DNA of 52,341 nucleotides from Kiritimatiellia bacterium (GTDB taxonomy: Bacteria > Verrucomicrobiota > Kiritimatiellia > CAIQIC01 > Lenti-01): assembly GCA_017540905.1 (NCBI GenBank), contig JAFYAC010000045.1, forward strand, positions 1-52,341, read 5' to 3'. The translations under genes were made by a program, and so were the position numbers. Position 1 is the first letter of the stretch. The number at the start of each line of letters is the position of its first letter. Shown one piece after another: positions 24,077 through 33,681 of this stretch. Under the pieces are notes generated by a model, which saw only the letters and a program-made list of their open reading frames with translations, had not been told where the DNA came from and searched no databases.

Positions 24077-27000
24077 GCGTTTTTTCTCCAACGGGGTTCT
24101 TCGGCGGCGCGCAGGCCGGGTTGGGCGGAGGGGGTGACGTGCACGGCGTCGGCCCAGGCGCGGCAGTCGCGCAGGAAGGCGTCGGAGACGGTGACGGTGA
24201 AGGAGCCGCCGGGCCGGAGGTAGACGTCGGCCCCGCCTTCCATGCGCAGGCGCAGGGTGACGAGGGTGCGGCCGGGATGGCGGCGGAGGACGTCGGCGAG
24301 GCCCGCCAGGCGTTCTTCGGTCCAGGTGGCGGCGCGGACGTCGAGGAGGACGGACTGGGTGAATTTGGCCGGGGCGGTCTCGATGGGGTAGACTTCGTCG
24401 ATGGAGAGCATTTTGCCGGCGCCGGTGCGGTCGAGGCGGACGGAGCCGCAGAAGACGAGGACGGTCTCGGGCTGGAGGGTGGAGGACCATTCTTCGTAGG
24501 CTTTGGTGTAGGCGGCGGCGGGAATGGTGCCGTCGGGGGTCTCGATCTGGAAGAAGAGCATGGGCTTGGGTTTTTCGTCGGAGCCTTCCTTGGGCTTGGT
24601 GCGGACGAGGCGTTCCTGGGTGAGGAGGCCGCCGACGCGGACGCGGGTGCGTTCGTCGAGGGTCTGGAAGGAGGCGGCGGTGCACTGGGAGTAGATGGCG
24701 AGGGTCTCCTGGTGGTCCTGGAGGGGGTGGCCGGAGATGTAGAAGCCGATGAGTTCTTTTTCGAAGGAGAGCATGTCCTTGGTGGACCAGGGGGGGGCGT
24801 CGGGGAGGTCGGTGTCGGTCATGCCGAGGCCGGAGGCCTTGGCGTCGTCGGGGGCGAGCATGTCGAAGAGGGAGGTCTGCCCGGCGGCGCGGTCGCGCTT
24901 GACGCTGGCGGCGTAGGCGGTGGCAGGTTCGATGCCGGCGAAGAGGCGTCCGCGGCTCAGGCCCGTGAAGTCGAAGGCGCCGGCCTTGATGAGGGATTCG
25001 ATGGCTTTTTTGTTGACGCCGGCGGAGGCGGTGCGTTCGCAGAAGTCGACGAAGCCCTTGAAGGGGCCGTTTTTTTCGCGCTCGGCGATGACGGCCTCGA
25101 CGGCGGCGGCGCCGACGCCCTTGATGCCGGCGAGGCCGTAGCGGATGCCGCCGCCGACGGGGGTGAAGCGGAGGCCGGATTCGTTGACGTCGGGCGGCAG
25201 GACGGCAATCCCCATGCGCTGGCATTCGGCGACGAGGACGGGGAGTTTGTCGGTGTTGCCCATTTCGCTGGAGAGCATCGCGGCCATGAACTCGGGGGCG
25301 TAATTGGCCTTGAGGTAGGCGGTCTGGTAGGTGACGATGCCGTAGGCGGCGGAGTGGGATTTGTTGAAGCCGTACTGGGCGAATTCGGTGATGGTGTCGA
25401 AGATTTCGCCGGCCTTCTTCGCGTCGCAGGTGCCCTTGCCGACGCAGCCGTCGACGAAGCTCTGCCGCTGCTTGGCCATCTCGACGGGGTTTTTCTTGCC
25501 CATGGCGCGGCGGAGGATGTCGCCCTGGCCCATGCTGAAGCCGGCGAGGGCGCCGGCGGCCTGCTGGACCTGTTCCTGGTAGACCATGATGCCGTAGGTT
25601 TCCTTGAGGATGGGCTCGAGGAGGGGGTGGTCGTAGGTGATGGGTTCCTTGCCGAGCTTGCGCGCGGTGAAGGACGGGATGTTGCGCATGGGGCCCGGCC
25701 GGTAGAGGGCGATCATGGCGATGAGTTCCTCGATCTTGTCGATCTGCAGGTCGCGCAGGAGTTTTCTCATGCCCTCGGATTCGATCTGGAAGACGCCGAC
25801 GGTTTCGCCGCGCGCGAGCAGCGCGTAGGTGGCGGGGTCGTCGAGGGGGAGGTTGTCGATGTCCAGGTCGATGCCGCGCGTCTTCTTGACGTTGTCGCAG
25901 GCCTCGCGCACGACGGTGAGGGTCTTGAGGCCCAGGAAGTCCATCTTGAGCATCCCGGCGCGCTCGATGGGGACGGCTTCCCACTGGGCGATGACTTCGC
26001 CGTCCTTGTCGCGGGTGAGGGGGATGAACTCGATGAGCGGCTTTTCGCCGATGACGACGCCGGCGGCGTGGATGCCGGTCTGGCGGGGCGAGTTTTCGAG
26101 GTCGGGGGCGAAGTGCATGATCTGCTTCGCGTACTCCTCGGTGGCGCAGGCGCGGGCGAACTCCTCGCTGTCGCGCTTGGCGCTGGCGAGGGTGGTGCCG
26201 GGGTCGTCGGGGATGAGCTTGGCGAGCTTGTCGCAGTCGGCGAGGGGGATTTCCAGGGCGCGGCCGATGTCGCGGACGAGGGTCTTGGCGCCGAGGGTGC
26301 CGTAGGTGATGATCTGGGCGACGCAGTCCTCGCCGTACTTGTGGCGCACGTACTCGATGACCTCGCCGCGGCGCGTCTGGCAGAAGTCCACGTCGAAGTC
26401 CGGTGGCGAGACGCGTTCCGGGTTCAGGAAGCGCTCGAAGATCAGGTTGTAGCGCAGCGGGTCGATGCCCGTGATGCCGATGACGTACGCCACCAGGCTG
26501 CCCGCGCCCGAGCCGCGGCCGGGGCCCACCGGCACGCCCATCTTCTTCGCCGCGTGGATGAAGTCCCAGACCACGAGGTAGTAGTTCAGGAAGCCCGTCT
26601 TCTCGATGACCCCCATCTCGTGCCAGAAGCGGTCCATAACCGTCTTCTCGCGCTCGTTCGCGGGGTGCTCCGGGTCGGCCACCCCGTAGAGGCGGCGGAT
26701 GCCCTCGTAGCCGAGCTGGATGAGGTACTCCTTGTGCGAGATGCCGCCGGGGCACTGGTACGTCGGGAAGTGCGGATTCTTCTGCCCCGCCAGCTTGAGC
26801 TTCACCTCGCAGCGCTCCGCGATGCGTACCGTGTTCTCCAACGCCTCCGGCAGCTCCCCGAAGAGCTTCGCCATCTCCTCGCCCGTCTTGAGGTAGAACT
26901 CCGGGGCGCCGTACTTCATGCGGTCGGGATTCGACCACTTGTCCTGCGTCTGGAGGCAGAGCAGCATCTCGTGCGATTCCGCCTGGTCCTGGCGGAGATA

Positions 27001-27657
27001 GTGGACGTCGTTCGTCGCCACGAGCGGCAACGACAGCTCCTTCGAGAGCGCCACCAGCTTGCGGTTCAGCGGCGCCTGCTCCGGCAGCCCGTGGTCCTGC
27101 AGCTCCAGGAAGAAATTCCCCGGCCCCATGATGTCCGAGTATTCCGCGGCAAGGGCTTTGGCTTCCGCGTCGCGCCCCTCCACGAACGCCTCCGCCACCT
27201 CCCCTTTCAGGCACGCCGAGAGCGCGATCAGCCCCTCGTGGTACTGCGCGAGCAGCGGACGGTCGATGCGCGGCTTGTAGTATTCCCCGTAAAGATGCGC
27301 CGTGCTCACCAGCCGCATCAGGTTGAACCACCCCGTCTCGTTCTCCGCGAGCAGGACCAGGTGGTTGTTCCGCACCTTGCCGTTGACCCTCACCCGCGAC
27401 GTGTGCCCGTCCGGCGTGATGTACACCTCGCAGCCCATGATGGGCTTGACCCCGTGCTTCTCCGCCCCTTGGTAGAAGTGCACCGCCCCGTAGAGATTCC
27501 CGTGGTCCGTCAGCGCGATCGCGTTCTGCCCCACGTCCAGCACCCGCTCCATGAGCGGACTCTTGTGGTCCTTGCCGCGGTCGAGCGGACACAGTCCGTC
27601 GAGCAGGCTGTACTCGCTGTGCACGTGCAGATGGACGAAAGGAATGCTGCTGGCCAT
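24073..27657 (-). CDS. dnaE: DNA polymerase III subunit alpha
   Basis: 1194 residues from ATG 27657 (MASSIPFVHLHVHSEYSLLD), the typical DnaE1 length; a 24-residue upstream extension is not conserved. The N-terminal PHP domain has HLHVHSEYS and LTDHGN metal ligands. The C-family polymerase active site has GPGRGSGAGSLVAY (378-391) and PDFDVDF (419-425) with its Asp residues. Fingers, the tandem helix-hairpin-helix (GLAGIKGVGAAAVEA) and the OB domain follow, and the C-terminus is short. It is the replicative polymerase catalytic subunit. No PolC was seen. It heads the folB/ldt/UPF0158 run, with each stop overlapping the next start. Confidence 0.97.
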   Translation of the reverse strand: MASSIPFVHLHVHSEYSLLDGLCPLDRGKDHKSPLMERVLDVGQNAIALTDHGNLYGAVHFYQGAEKHGVKPIMGCEVYITPDGHTSRVRVNGKVRNNHLVLLAENETGWFNLMRLVSTAHLYGEYYKPRIDRPLLAQYHEGLIALSACLKGEVAEAFVEGRDAEAKALAAEYSDIMGPGNFFLELQDHGLPEQAPLNRKLVALSKELSLPLVATNDVHYLRQDQAESHEMLLCLQTQDKWSNPDRMKYGAPEFYLKTGEEMAKLFGELPEALENTVRIAERCEVKLKLAGQKNPHFPTYQCPGGISHKEYLIQLGYEGIRRLYGVADPEHPANEREKTVMDRFWHEMGVIEKTGFLNYYLVVWDFIHAAKKMGVPVGPGRGSGAGSLVAYVIGITGIDPLRYNLIFERFLNPERVSPPDFDVDFCQTRRGEVIEYVRHKYGEDCVAQIITYGTLGAKTLVRDIGRALEIPLADCDKLAKLIPDDPGTTLASAKRDSEEFARACATEEYAKQIMHFAPDLENSPRQTGIHAAGVVIGEKPLIEFIPLTRDKDGEVIAQWEAVPIERAGMLKMDFLGLKTLTVVREACDNVKKTRGIDLDIDNLPLDDPATYALLARGETVGVFQIESEGMRKLLRDLQIDKIEELIAMIALYRPGPMRNIPSFTARKLGKEPITYDHPLLEPILKETYGIMVYQEQVQQAAGALAGFSMGQGDILRRAMGKKNPVEMAKQRQSFVDGCVGKGTCDAKKAGEIFDTITEFAQYGFNKSHSAAYGIVTYQTAYLKANYAPEFMAAMLSSEMGNTDKLPVLVAECQRMGIAVLPPDVNESGLRFTPVGGGIRYGLAGIKGVGAAAVEAVIAEREKNGPFKGFVDFCERTASAGVNKKAIESLIKAGAFDFTGLSRGRLFAGIEPATAYAASVKRDRAAGQTSLFDMLAPDDAKASGLGMTDTDLPDAPPWSTKDMLSFEKELIGFYISGHPLQDHQETLAIYSQCTAASFQTLDERTRVRVGGLLTQERLVRTKPKEGSDEKPKPMLFFQIETPDGTIPAAAYTKAYEEWSSTLQPETVLVFCGSVRLDRTGAGKMLSIDEVYPIETAPAKFTQSVLLDVRAATWTEERLAGLADVLRRHPGRTLVTLRLRMEGGADVYLRPGGSFTVTVSDAFLRDCRAWADAVHVTPSAQPGLRAAEEPRWRKNA

Positions 27658-27768
27658 GACCGCTGTCTTTCCGGAAAAGGGTTTCTCTCTGTTCCCCCGC
27701 ACCTTACCCCACGCCCCCCCGCTTTCCAAGCCGGAAACACCCCCCCCCGTCGGGCTGACACCCCGCCG

Positions 27769-28806
27769 TCAGGACACCCGGTGCAACCCCTCCGGGGTGA
27801 CATGGAGCGCGCACCCACCCGAAACCCTCGCCATCTCCGCAATCTTTGCGTTGAGGAGCAAACTCCCCGCCCGCGTCACCTCCTGATGGCCGGCTGTCAG
27901 CCGGCCTCCTCTCGCGCCTCCCACTCTCCCTCCCCCCGCCCCTCCCAGCCCCAACACCGCCAACCTCCCCTCCGCCAACAGCGGCGTTTCCCGGATATCC
28001 GGCCGATACACCCACCCCAACCCCCGCTCCTTCACCGAGACCATCCGCCCCCCGTTCCCGGACAGGAACCCGAACAACTCCCGCTCCCCCACCGAGAGCA
28101 ACGTCGAAACGAACACCCACCCCTGCCCAATCCCCCTCCTGAACCGCTCCAACAACTCCGCCGGAACCCTCTCCACCCGCCGCGAAACCCGTACCGCGCA
28201 CAACCGCCCCTCCAGCAGCTCCAGCGCCCCGAGCCCCCGCCAGTAATCCCGATCCTCGAGCACGCCCGCCTCCAGCGGCTCCCGTACGTGGCAAGCCGCC
28301 GATGCCCGCCCCGCCGCCCCGCCCCCCGGCCGCGGCAGATGCATCAGCGCCCACTTGAGCGGATTCAGGTCCATGTACGCCTCGACATGCCCGCGGAACT
28401 CCCGTCCCAGGCAAATCCGGTCGTGATACCCCTCCTCCCACCGGATCCCGGCCTCCTTGGCCGCCACCCGCTTGAACCCCGCCATGAACCGCCCCAGCGC
28501 CTTGAGCGGTGCCGCCTCCCCGGCCCGCAGCCTCACCAGCAAATGGACATGGTCCGGCATGACCACATACCGCTCCAACGCCACCGCGGGCACGAACCGC
28601 GGCGTCTCCAGAAGCGCCTTCCGCACCGCATCCCCGGCCTCCGACAGCACCACCCGCGCCCCGCCGTCCCCCACCCATTCCACATGTCCCAACACCGGCA
28701 CCCTCCCCGCGAGCCCCGTCGTCAAAAACAACCTCGCCCCGCGGCCGTAGTCATACCCGTGGAACCGCCGGTAACGCTTGATTGGACCTGCCGCTGCCTT
28801 CTCCAT
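27769..28806 (-). CDS. Second REP-associated tyrosine transposase with C-terminal extension
   Basis: 345 residues from ATG 28806 (alternatives ATG 28818, TTG 28845; no start has a good ribosome site). The Y1 core shows FLTTGLAGRVPVLGHVEW, the HUH-type motif YVVMPDHVHLLVRL, GRFMAGFKRV, and VEAYMDLNPLKW with the likely nucleophilic Tyr. A second part (WVFVSTLLSVGERELFGFLS, then GRMVSVKERGL) parallels the C-terminal extension of the RAYT at 16754, though it is shorter. CTGTCAG-core hairpins lie just upstream (28888) and inside the 3' coding part (27888). The two RAYTs are diverged paralogues, each with its own hairpin type nearby. Confidence 0.75.
   Translation of the reverse strand: MEKAAAGPIKRYRRFHGYDYGRGARLFLTTGLAGRVPVLGHVEWVGDGGARVVLSEAGDAVRKALLETPRFVPAVALERYVVMPDHVHLLVRLRAGEAAPLKALGRFMAGFKRVAAKEAGIRWEEGYHDRICLGREFRGHVEAYMDLNPLKWALMHLPRPGGGAAGRASAACHVREPLEAGVLEDRDYWRGLGALELLEGRLCAVRVSRRVERVPAELLERFRRGIGQGWVFVSTLLSVGERELFGFLSGNGGRMVSVKERGLGWVYRPDIRETPLLAEGRLAVLGLGGAGGGRVGGARGGRLTAGHQEVTRAGSLLLNAKIAEMARVSGGCALHVTPEGLHRVS
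27888..27906. repeat. REP-like hairpin ggccggctgtcagccggcc
   Basis: Perfect 7-bp arms (ggccggc/gccggcc) around a short loop within the 3' end of the second RAYT gene, preceded by tcctgat. It matches the hairpin at 28888, which is preceded by tcctgac. Confidence 0.65.
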
Positions 28807-28887
28807 GTCCGCCCCCATCTTGGAGCTGAACAATCTTCCAGTCAATCCTTTTCCACCCCTCCCCCCTCGCTCTTCCCCCCTCCTGAC

Positions 28888-28906
28888 GGCGGGCTGTCAG
28901 CCCGCC
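28888..28906. repeat. REP-like hairpin ggcgggctgtcagcccgcc
   Basis: Partner of the hairpin at 27888, on the other side of the second RAYT. The shared left flank is tcctga(c/t)gg. Confidence 0.65.
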
Positions 28907-29032
28907 GCTGAACCGCCGGGGGCGGGGCTGGGCCACCGCGTCCCCTCGTCTCTTGCTCCCGCCTGCCCCTCTGCGGGAACTCCTTCGCCACCGATGCCTC
29001 GCCTTCCTTCACGGCGGCGCGTTGGGCCGTCC

Positions 29033-29290
29033 ACCCTTCCTCCTGACGCAGGCCAACCGCCTCCCCCCGCGGTGCAACCGTCGCCCGGAGGGCCGCCTCG
29101 ACCACTGCCACGGGCTGGACCTGATGCCTCTCTGGGGGGCCCGCGAAGCCTCCTGACCCCCTCCGCCATGCCGCTCCGAAAACTGTGTCCTTCCCCCCCC
29201 ATCCGATTCATTTCCAGCTCCAAAAAGAGTTGACGCAACTTCCCGCCTCCTGTAGCTTCACCCCTTGAGATGAACAACCCATTCCAACCC
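29033..29290. repeat. Long dispersed repeat, copy A (promoter-bearing)
   Basis: About 258 bp starting cccttcctcctgacgcagg and ending atgaacaacccattccaaccc. It matches 33703-33966 nearly base for base, and its last ~170 bp match 35540-35710. It contains TTGACG-N17-TAGCTT at 29230-29258, immediately upstream of the small BamE-like gene. Confidence 0.85.
29230..29258 (+). promoter_or_regulatory. Candidate promoter inside repeat copy A
   Basis: TTGACG, 17-bp spacer, TAGCTT. The same 29-bp unit occurs at 33903-33931 and, with one base changed, at 35648-35676, each upstream of a different gene. Confidence 0.45.
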
Positions 29291-29303
29291 GGGAGGAAAA
29301 CCA

Positions 29304-29675
29304 ATGAGCAGATGCTATTCTAAAATAATGCAGGTATTTATTGATACTATATTAATTGCAGTTATTGTTATAGCTTTGCTTGTGCATATCAAATTACCGG
29401 ATGGCATACTGGGTGTGATTCTTCCCGTTTTGTTTTCTGATACGACAAATTATGCGCCGGGATTTCAAGAGCAAGCGTTTGATGATATCTGTATTGGCGA
29501 TGATAAGGACGAAGTTCTAAAAGTATTGGGGAATCCCTTGCAACAAGATGTACGGGATGGGTTGGAAAGGTGGCGGTTTACGGAAAGTAGAGCTGATTCA
29601 CATTACCGCATGCGCCAAATTACTTTTGAAAATGGAATCGTTGTTTCCAAACAATCGTATTATTACATTGATTAG
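29304..29675 (+). CDS. Small membrane-anchored BamE/SmpA-like protein, AT-rich
   Basis: 123 residues. There is one N-terminal transmembrane anchor (FIDTILIAVIVIALLVHI, ~12-29). A soluble domain with a pattern of the SmpA/BamE-like fold follows: FDDICIGDDKDEVLKVLGNP (helix-turn with Gly-Asn-Pro), then RWRFTES and a final strand pair ITFENGIVVSKQS. GGGAGG lies about eight bases before the ATG at 29304. Base composition (about 40% GC) is far below its neighbours, indicating foreign origin. It is flanked upstream by repeat copy A and downstream, eight bases after the stop, by the AATTAAGGGGACAGACCCC element. The role is unknown. Confidence 0.65.
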   Translation: MSRCYSKIMQVFIDTILIAVIVIALLVHIKLPDGILGVILPVLFSDTTNYAPGFQEQAFDDICIGDDKDEVLKVLGNPLQQDVRDGLERWRFTESRADSHYRMRQITFENGIVVSKQSYYYID

Positions 29676-29683
29676 TGGAGTGG

Positions 29684-29824
29684 AATTAAGGGGACAGACC
29701 CCTTAAAAGAATCTTCGTTCCCGTAAAAAACTTTTCCAATCGCTGGAAAACGCGCGAAAGATTTTTCCAATCATTGGAAAAACCGGCCAAAATTTTCCAA
29801 CAATCAGCATTCGGGTCTGGCCCC
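29684..29824. repeat. Composite 3' element: GGGGACAGACCCC plus TTTTCCA palindromes plus GGGTCTGGCCCC
   Basis: ggggacagacccc (29690-29702) is followed by palindromes ttttccaatcgctggaaaa (29732) and ttttccaatcattggaaaa (29763), a half copy (29793), and gggtctggcccc (to 29824). The same order, starting aattaaggggacagacccc, is at 34850-34999. Confidence 0.8.
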
Positions 29825-29928
29825 TTTTCTGCGAGATTGCAGGAAACATTGGCGATTTCTCTTGTTTTCCGCTATTCTGCCGCTTGGATTTGACTTCCCG
29901 CCCGGCTCCTGCCAGACTTGCGCTCGCC

Positions 29929-31548
29929 ATGTTGCCCTCCCCGTACCACCTGCCCGTCCGCCGCGACGGCATCCGCCCCGGCGCCCTCGTCTCGGGCATC
30001 GTTGGCCTGGCCGCCGTCAACATCTTCTTCGTCCTGTTCTTGTTCAGCCTCTTCGCCTCGGCCTCCTCCTCCGCCCCCTCCACCCGCGGCTGGGCCGAAG
30101 TTCCCTGCCGCATCGAATCCTCCTCCGTCGAGCGCCGCCGGGTGGATGACTTTGCCTTCACCGCCGAATACTCCTACTACTGGAACGGCCTCATGCACCG
30201 CGCCGCCGCCCTGGACCGCCCCGGCGGCACCCACCACACCTTCCAGCGCCTCGAAACCCGCATCCCCCTCCTCGAAAAATACGCCCGCGGCACCGACCAC
30301 GTCTGCCTTGTCGATCCCGAGAACGACGACAACGCCGTCCTCCCCGTCGGGGATCCCTTCGGCGGCCGCGCCAATAGGTCCTGGGGCCTCGGGTTGCTGC
30401 TTCCGGCCTTCTTCCTGATTGCGGAGCTGATGGGCGCCCTGGGACTCGTCGAGGCCTTTCCGAAAACCCGCCGTCTCTGGGGCGGCCGCCTCAGAAGGGG
30501 CATCTTGCCCCTGTGCATGACGCTATTCGGCTCGCTGTTCGCGATGGAGGGAGCCGGAATGCTCTCCGATGCCCTGTCCGCGGACCATCCCTCCGGCAGG
30601 GACTTGGTCCCGGTCACCGGGAAAGTCCTGTATACCGGCGTCGCGAGCCACCCGGGCGGCGGCGGGAGTGGGCATTCCAGGACCCTTTACTCCGCCCGCA
30701 TCGGCTACGAATACGATTACCGGGGCAAAACCTACGAAAGCGACCGCGTGGACGGCCTCGCGGGCGAGTACGCGAGCTCCGGCAGCGCCCGCGCCCGCCG
30801 GCTGGCCCACTCCGTCCGGCCCGGCAGCACCGTCAAAGTCTGGGTCCTCCCCTCCGATCCGCGGCGCAGCACCCTGCACCGCTCCGGCGGACCGGACCTC
30901 GACCTGCTCGGTTTCCCCCTCTTCCTGTCCATCGGCCTTGTCATCGCCGGAGCCGGCATCTTCCTGCTGGTCCGGGCGTTGCGGCCGGGCCAGGGCACCG
31001 AAACGGGACGCTGGCCCCTCCGCCGCTCGCGCGGGAACACCCTTTCGTTCGGCGCCTTCGCCCTCTTCTGGAACCTTCTCGCGTGGCCGACCGCCATCGT
31101 GTTCATGTCCGCGCCCGGCCCGCACGACCCCATGATGCGGCTCGTGTGGGCATTCCCCCTCATCGGCGCAGCCGTGGCCGCCGCGTTCGCCGTCGCCCTG
31201 CGGCGCGACCTCCACGCCCCCAAGCTCGCCATGACCCTCTCCCGCTCCGGCGGCACCACCCCGACCCTCGACTGGAGCCTCGACGCCCCGTCCGCCTTCC
31301 ATTGCCTATCCATCCAGCTCGAAGGCCTCGCCCCCGCCGGCAGGAAACAATGCCTCGTCGTCTCCATACCCGTCTGCAAACACGCCGCCCCCGTCCCCGG
31401 CACCCGGCGCGAAACCGTCCACATCCCGCCCCCGTTCGGCGAGGACGAACGATGGCGCCTCGCCGCCACCCTCGAACCCGCCTCCTCCCCCGGCCGCCCC
31501 ATCCGCCTCGAATACCCTATCCCCGACGAAGCCCTCCCCCTCCTTTGA
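29929..31548 (+). CDS. DUF3592-type membrane protein
   Basis: 539 residues from ATG 29929; no clear ribosome site is seen and the longer frame begins with TTG. Transmembrane segments are predicted at ~17-45, ~150-175, ~205-220, ~330-350 and ~380-430. The extracytoplasmic parts carry two copies of a DUF3592-like pattern: VPCRIESSSVERRRVDDFAF then EYSYYWNGL, and VTGKVLYTGV, then ARIGYEYDYRGKTYESDRV with VKVWVLPSDPRRSTL. DUF3592 proteins are membrane proteins of unknown function. Codon use is typical for the window. No operon partner. Confidence 0.6.
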   Translation: MLPSPYHLPVRRDGIRPGALVSGIVGLAAVNIFFVLFLFSLFASASSSAPSTRGWAEVPCRIESSSVERRRVDDFAFTAEYSYYWNGLMHRAAALDRPGGTHHTFQRLETRIPLLEKYARGTDHVCLVDPENDDNAVLPVGDPFGGRANRSWGLGLLLPAFFLIAELMGALGLVEAFPKTRRLWGGRLRRGILPLCMTLFGSLFAMEGAGMLSDALSADHPSGRDLVPVTGKVLYTGVASHPGGGGSGHSRTLYSARIGYEYDYRGKTYESDRVDGLAGEYASSGSARARRLAHSVRPGSTVKVWVLPSDPRRSTLHRSGGPDLDLLGFPLFLSIGLVIAGAGIFLLVRALRPGQGTETGRWPLRRSRGNTLSFGAFALFWNLLAWPTAIVFMSAPGPHDPMMRLVWAFPLIGAAVAAAFAVALRRDLHAPKLAMTLSRSGGTTPTLDWSLDAPSAFHCLSIQLEGLAPAGRKQCLVVSIPVCKHAAPVPGTRRETVHIPPPFGEDERWRLAATLEPASSPGRPIRLEYPIPDEALPLL

Positions 31549-32051
31549 ACCCGCCGCCCACTCTAAAGAGGGCGCAATGCCTGCGCGAGATTATGGAAAA
31601 TGTTGGCTTTTTCGCTGGTTTTCTGCTTTCCTGCCCGCCCCCGGGCGGGACGCCCGCGCCCCCAACGTGCCACCCGCTTTCCCCTGTCCGCGAAGCGGTT
31701 TTCATGGTTTTCAATGTTGGAAATGATCCCGCCCTCCATCCGCCGGGACGACGATGGGGGATGCGGCTTGCAGGCGCGTTGCGGCTTCAGGCTTCGTGCA
31801 CTCGCTTGCCGGTGACGTGTTCGGGGACGAGGGCTCTGGCGGGGTCTGGCCCCTTTTCTGCAGTTTCCCAAAGCGGTGCGCCCTGCGGGCGGGGAGTGGA
31901 AGGGAAGCGGGCGGGTCGCCCGCGCTCCGACAGGAGGGGCGAATCCTTTCCGCTTTGGACGGGCGGGGGCGCCCGTCCTCCCAGTCCTTTTTCCCCTCCC
32001 TCCCGCGTGCCTTCGTTGGGGCGCGACTGGAAAGTCGCCCCCACTATTTGA
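31549..32051. other. Intergenic repeats between converging genes
   Basis: No convincing gene. It holds an element with gcgggacgcccgcgcccc and gtccgcgaagcggttttc-ggttttcaatgt (31630-31720; relatives at 37489, 37860-38010 and, inverted, 51905-51990), ggggtctggcccc at 31841-31853, and a REP hairpin at 32018-32042 next to the mscS stop. Confidence 0.6.
32018..32042. repeat. Single REP hairpin, CTGGAAAG core
   Basis: ggggcgcgactggaaagtcgccccc, nine bases beyond the end of the mscS gene. The strong stem may stop or stabilise that transcript. Confidence 0.65.
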
Positions 32052-33218
32052 TCAGGCTTCGGGTTTTTCCCCGGGTGCGGACGGGGGAGGGGGTTCCGAG
32101 GACCCTTCCTGCAGGAAGATCGTGCTGGTCGGGAAGGCGAACTCCAGGCCGGCTTCGTTGAACCGGCGGAGGACTTCTCCGTTGAACCGACTGCGGGAGG
32201 AACGCATGGTGTACCAGTCGGAAATCCGGAACCAGACGTATCCATCGACGTTCAGAGAAGAAGCGTCGAATTGGAGGAAATCGAACCGGACCTTTTTCCC
32301 CGGCGCCATGTCGCCGGCGAGGTCGCGTCCGATCTCTTCGAGGATTTGCCGGGCCCGTTCGATGTTTTCGGGAGAGGTTTGATAAACCAATCCGAAGCAG
32401 AAGTGTTCCCGCCAGAACAGCCGGTCGCTGTAGTTTTCCACCTGGGAATCGGCAATGATGCGGTTGGGGATGTCGATCAGCCGGCCTTCGAACGCCCGGA
32501 GCCGGACGCTGCGGAATCCGATGCGCTCGACGATGCCCTCGGATTGGTCGATCCGGATCCAGTCGCCCACCTTGAAGAGTTTGCATCCCAGGATGGAAAA
32601 CGCGCCGAAGATGTTCGCCACCGTGTTCTGCGCGGCAAAGGCGATCGCCAGTCCCAGCACGCCGGCGCTGACCAGCAGATGCGTCACGTTCATCATGAAG
32701 ATGTTCTGGAGGATGAAGAAAACCGCAAGGCTCCAGGCGACCAGCCGGATGAGGCTGTGGAGCAGATCCAGCAGCAGTTTCTTGTCCGGGTCGCGCTTGC
32801 GGAGCTGTTCCGTGAGGATTTCCGTCACGCAGCGGACCCCGTGCAGGACCAGGGTCAGCCCCGTGAAGACCAGAAGCGCGCAGAAGACCTTCTCCAGCGC
32901 CAGGTCCATGCGGAGCGGCAGATTCATCATGTCCGCGCTGATGGAGAGCCCCATCCAGAGCACCAGCAGGGACAGCGGGGTCGAGACTACCCGGAGCGTT
33001 TCCGCCGCGTAGGGCCTTTTCCGCCCGAGCAAGGGAACGGCCAGCTTTCTCAGGACCAGGAGCAGGAGCAGGAACAGGACCAGCGAGGCGAGGCCCACCG
33101 CGCAACCGAAGGCGATGTGGTGGCCGTTTTCCAAAAACCACCGCGAACATTCGGAAAGGAAGAAATCCAGCCCGTCCCCCAGGGCGGTCATGCTGAACGG
33201 ATTGACGGTTTTGCTCAT
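32052..33218 (-). CDS. MscS-family mechanosensitive channel
   Basis: 388 residues with AAGGAG seven bases before ATG 33218. Four to five N-terminal transmembrane helices (first ~33-61). The pore-helix/beta-domain signature follows: HLLVSAGVLGLAIAFAAQNT, VANIFGAFSILGCKLFKVGD, then WIRIDQSEGIVERIGFRSVR and GRLIDIPNRIIADSQVENYS. The length and ordering fit YnaI/YbdG-like medium MscS proteins rather than the ~290-residue MscS. It releases ions when membrane tension rises. The C-terminal ~20 residues are proline-rich and variable. Probably a single-gene unit. Confidence 0.92.
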   Translation of the reverse strand: MSKTVNPFSMTALGDGLDFFLSECSRWFLENGHHIAFGCAVGLASLVLFLLLLLVLRKLAVPLLGRKRPYAAETLRVVSTPLSLLVLWMGLSISADMMNLPLRMDLALEKVFCALLVFTGLTLVLHGVRCVTEILTEQLRKRDPDKKLLLDLLHSLIRLVAWSLAVFFILQNIFMMNVTHLLVSAGVLGLAIAFAAQNTVANIFGAFSILGCKLFKVGDWIRIDQSEGIVERIGFRSVRLRAFEGRLIDIPNRIIADSQVENYSDRLFWREHFCFGLVYQTSPENIERARQILEEIGRDLAGDMAPGKKVRFDFLQFDASSLNVDGYVWFRISDWYTMRSSRSRFNGEVLRRFNEAGLEFAFPTSTIFLQEGSSEPPPPSAPGEKPEA

Positions 33219-33334
33219 GGTTCTCCTTCTGCAGGTGGCGGGAAAGGGTCACGCCCCTTTTCCGACGCCCCGCATCCTACCATGCCTCCGCCCGCAGGGA
33301 AAGCCCGCGCCGGCGGGGGCGTTGAAAGCAAGAA

Positions 33335-33490
33335 ACTCCGATTGGTCCGATTCCCTCCGCTACCGCTCCGGGGAGCAAGGTCTTTCGTTTCTTGGAGAAC
33401 GGAAGGACACTCCGATTGTTCCGATGGGCCTGCCGTGCCCGTACAGCGCATGGCCCCGCACCGGCAATCGGACCAATCGGAGTGTCCTTC
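33335..33490. repeat. MITE-like element with ACTCCGATTGGTCCGATT inverted ends
   Basis: The left end 33335-33352 is the exact reverse complement of 33466-33483. An inner arm at 33401-33430 (ggaaggacactccgattg) also pairs with 33463-33490. The ends resemble those of the larger element at 40740-41091. Confidence 0.65.
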
Positions 33491-33681
33491 CGGGGCCGGG
33501 ACATTCCCTATCGATTCTCCTCGTTCCGGCCGGCATTACGGCGGCAAAATCCGGCCACGGCCTTGATGAGCAGCGGGTACAGCGCAATGCAGTAGAGAAC
33601 GAGAATGAAATTGTGCGAAAAATGTCCCCAGTGGCTCCCCAGAAGGCTGTCCAGCGCCCCTCTCCGGAAAAAGGCGAAAAA

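Noticed and set aside
24121-28911. 1596-residue plus-strand open frame opposite dnaE
   Set aside because: Gly/Val/Asp-rich then Pro/Arg-rich shadow caused by high third-position GC of dnaE and the RAYT.
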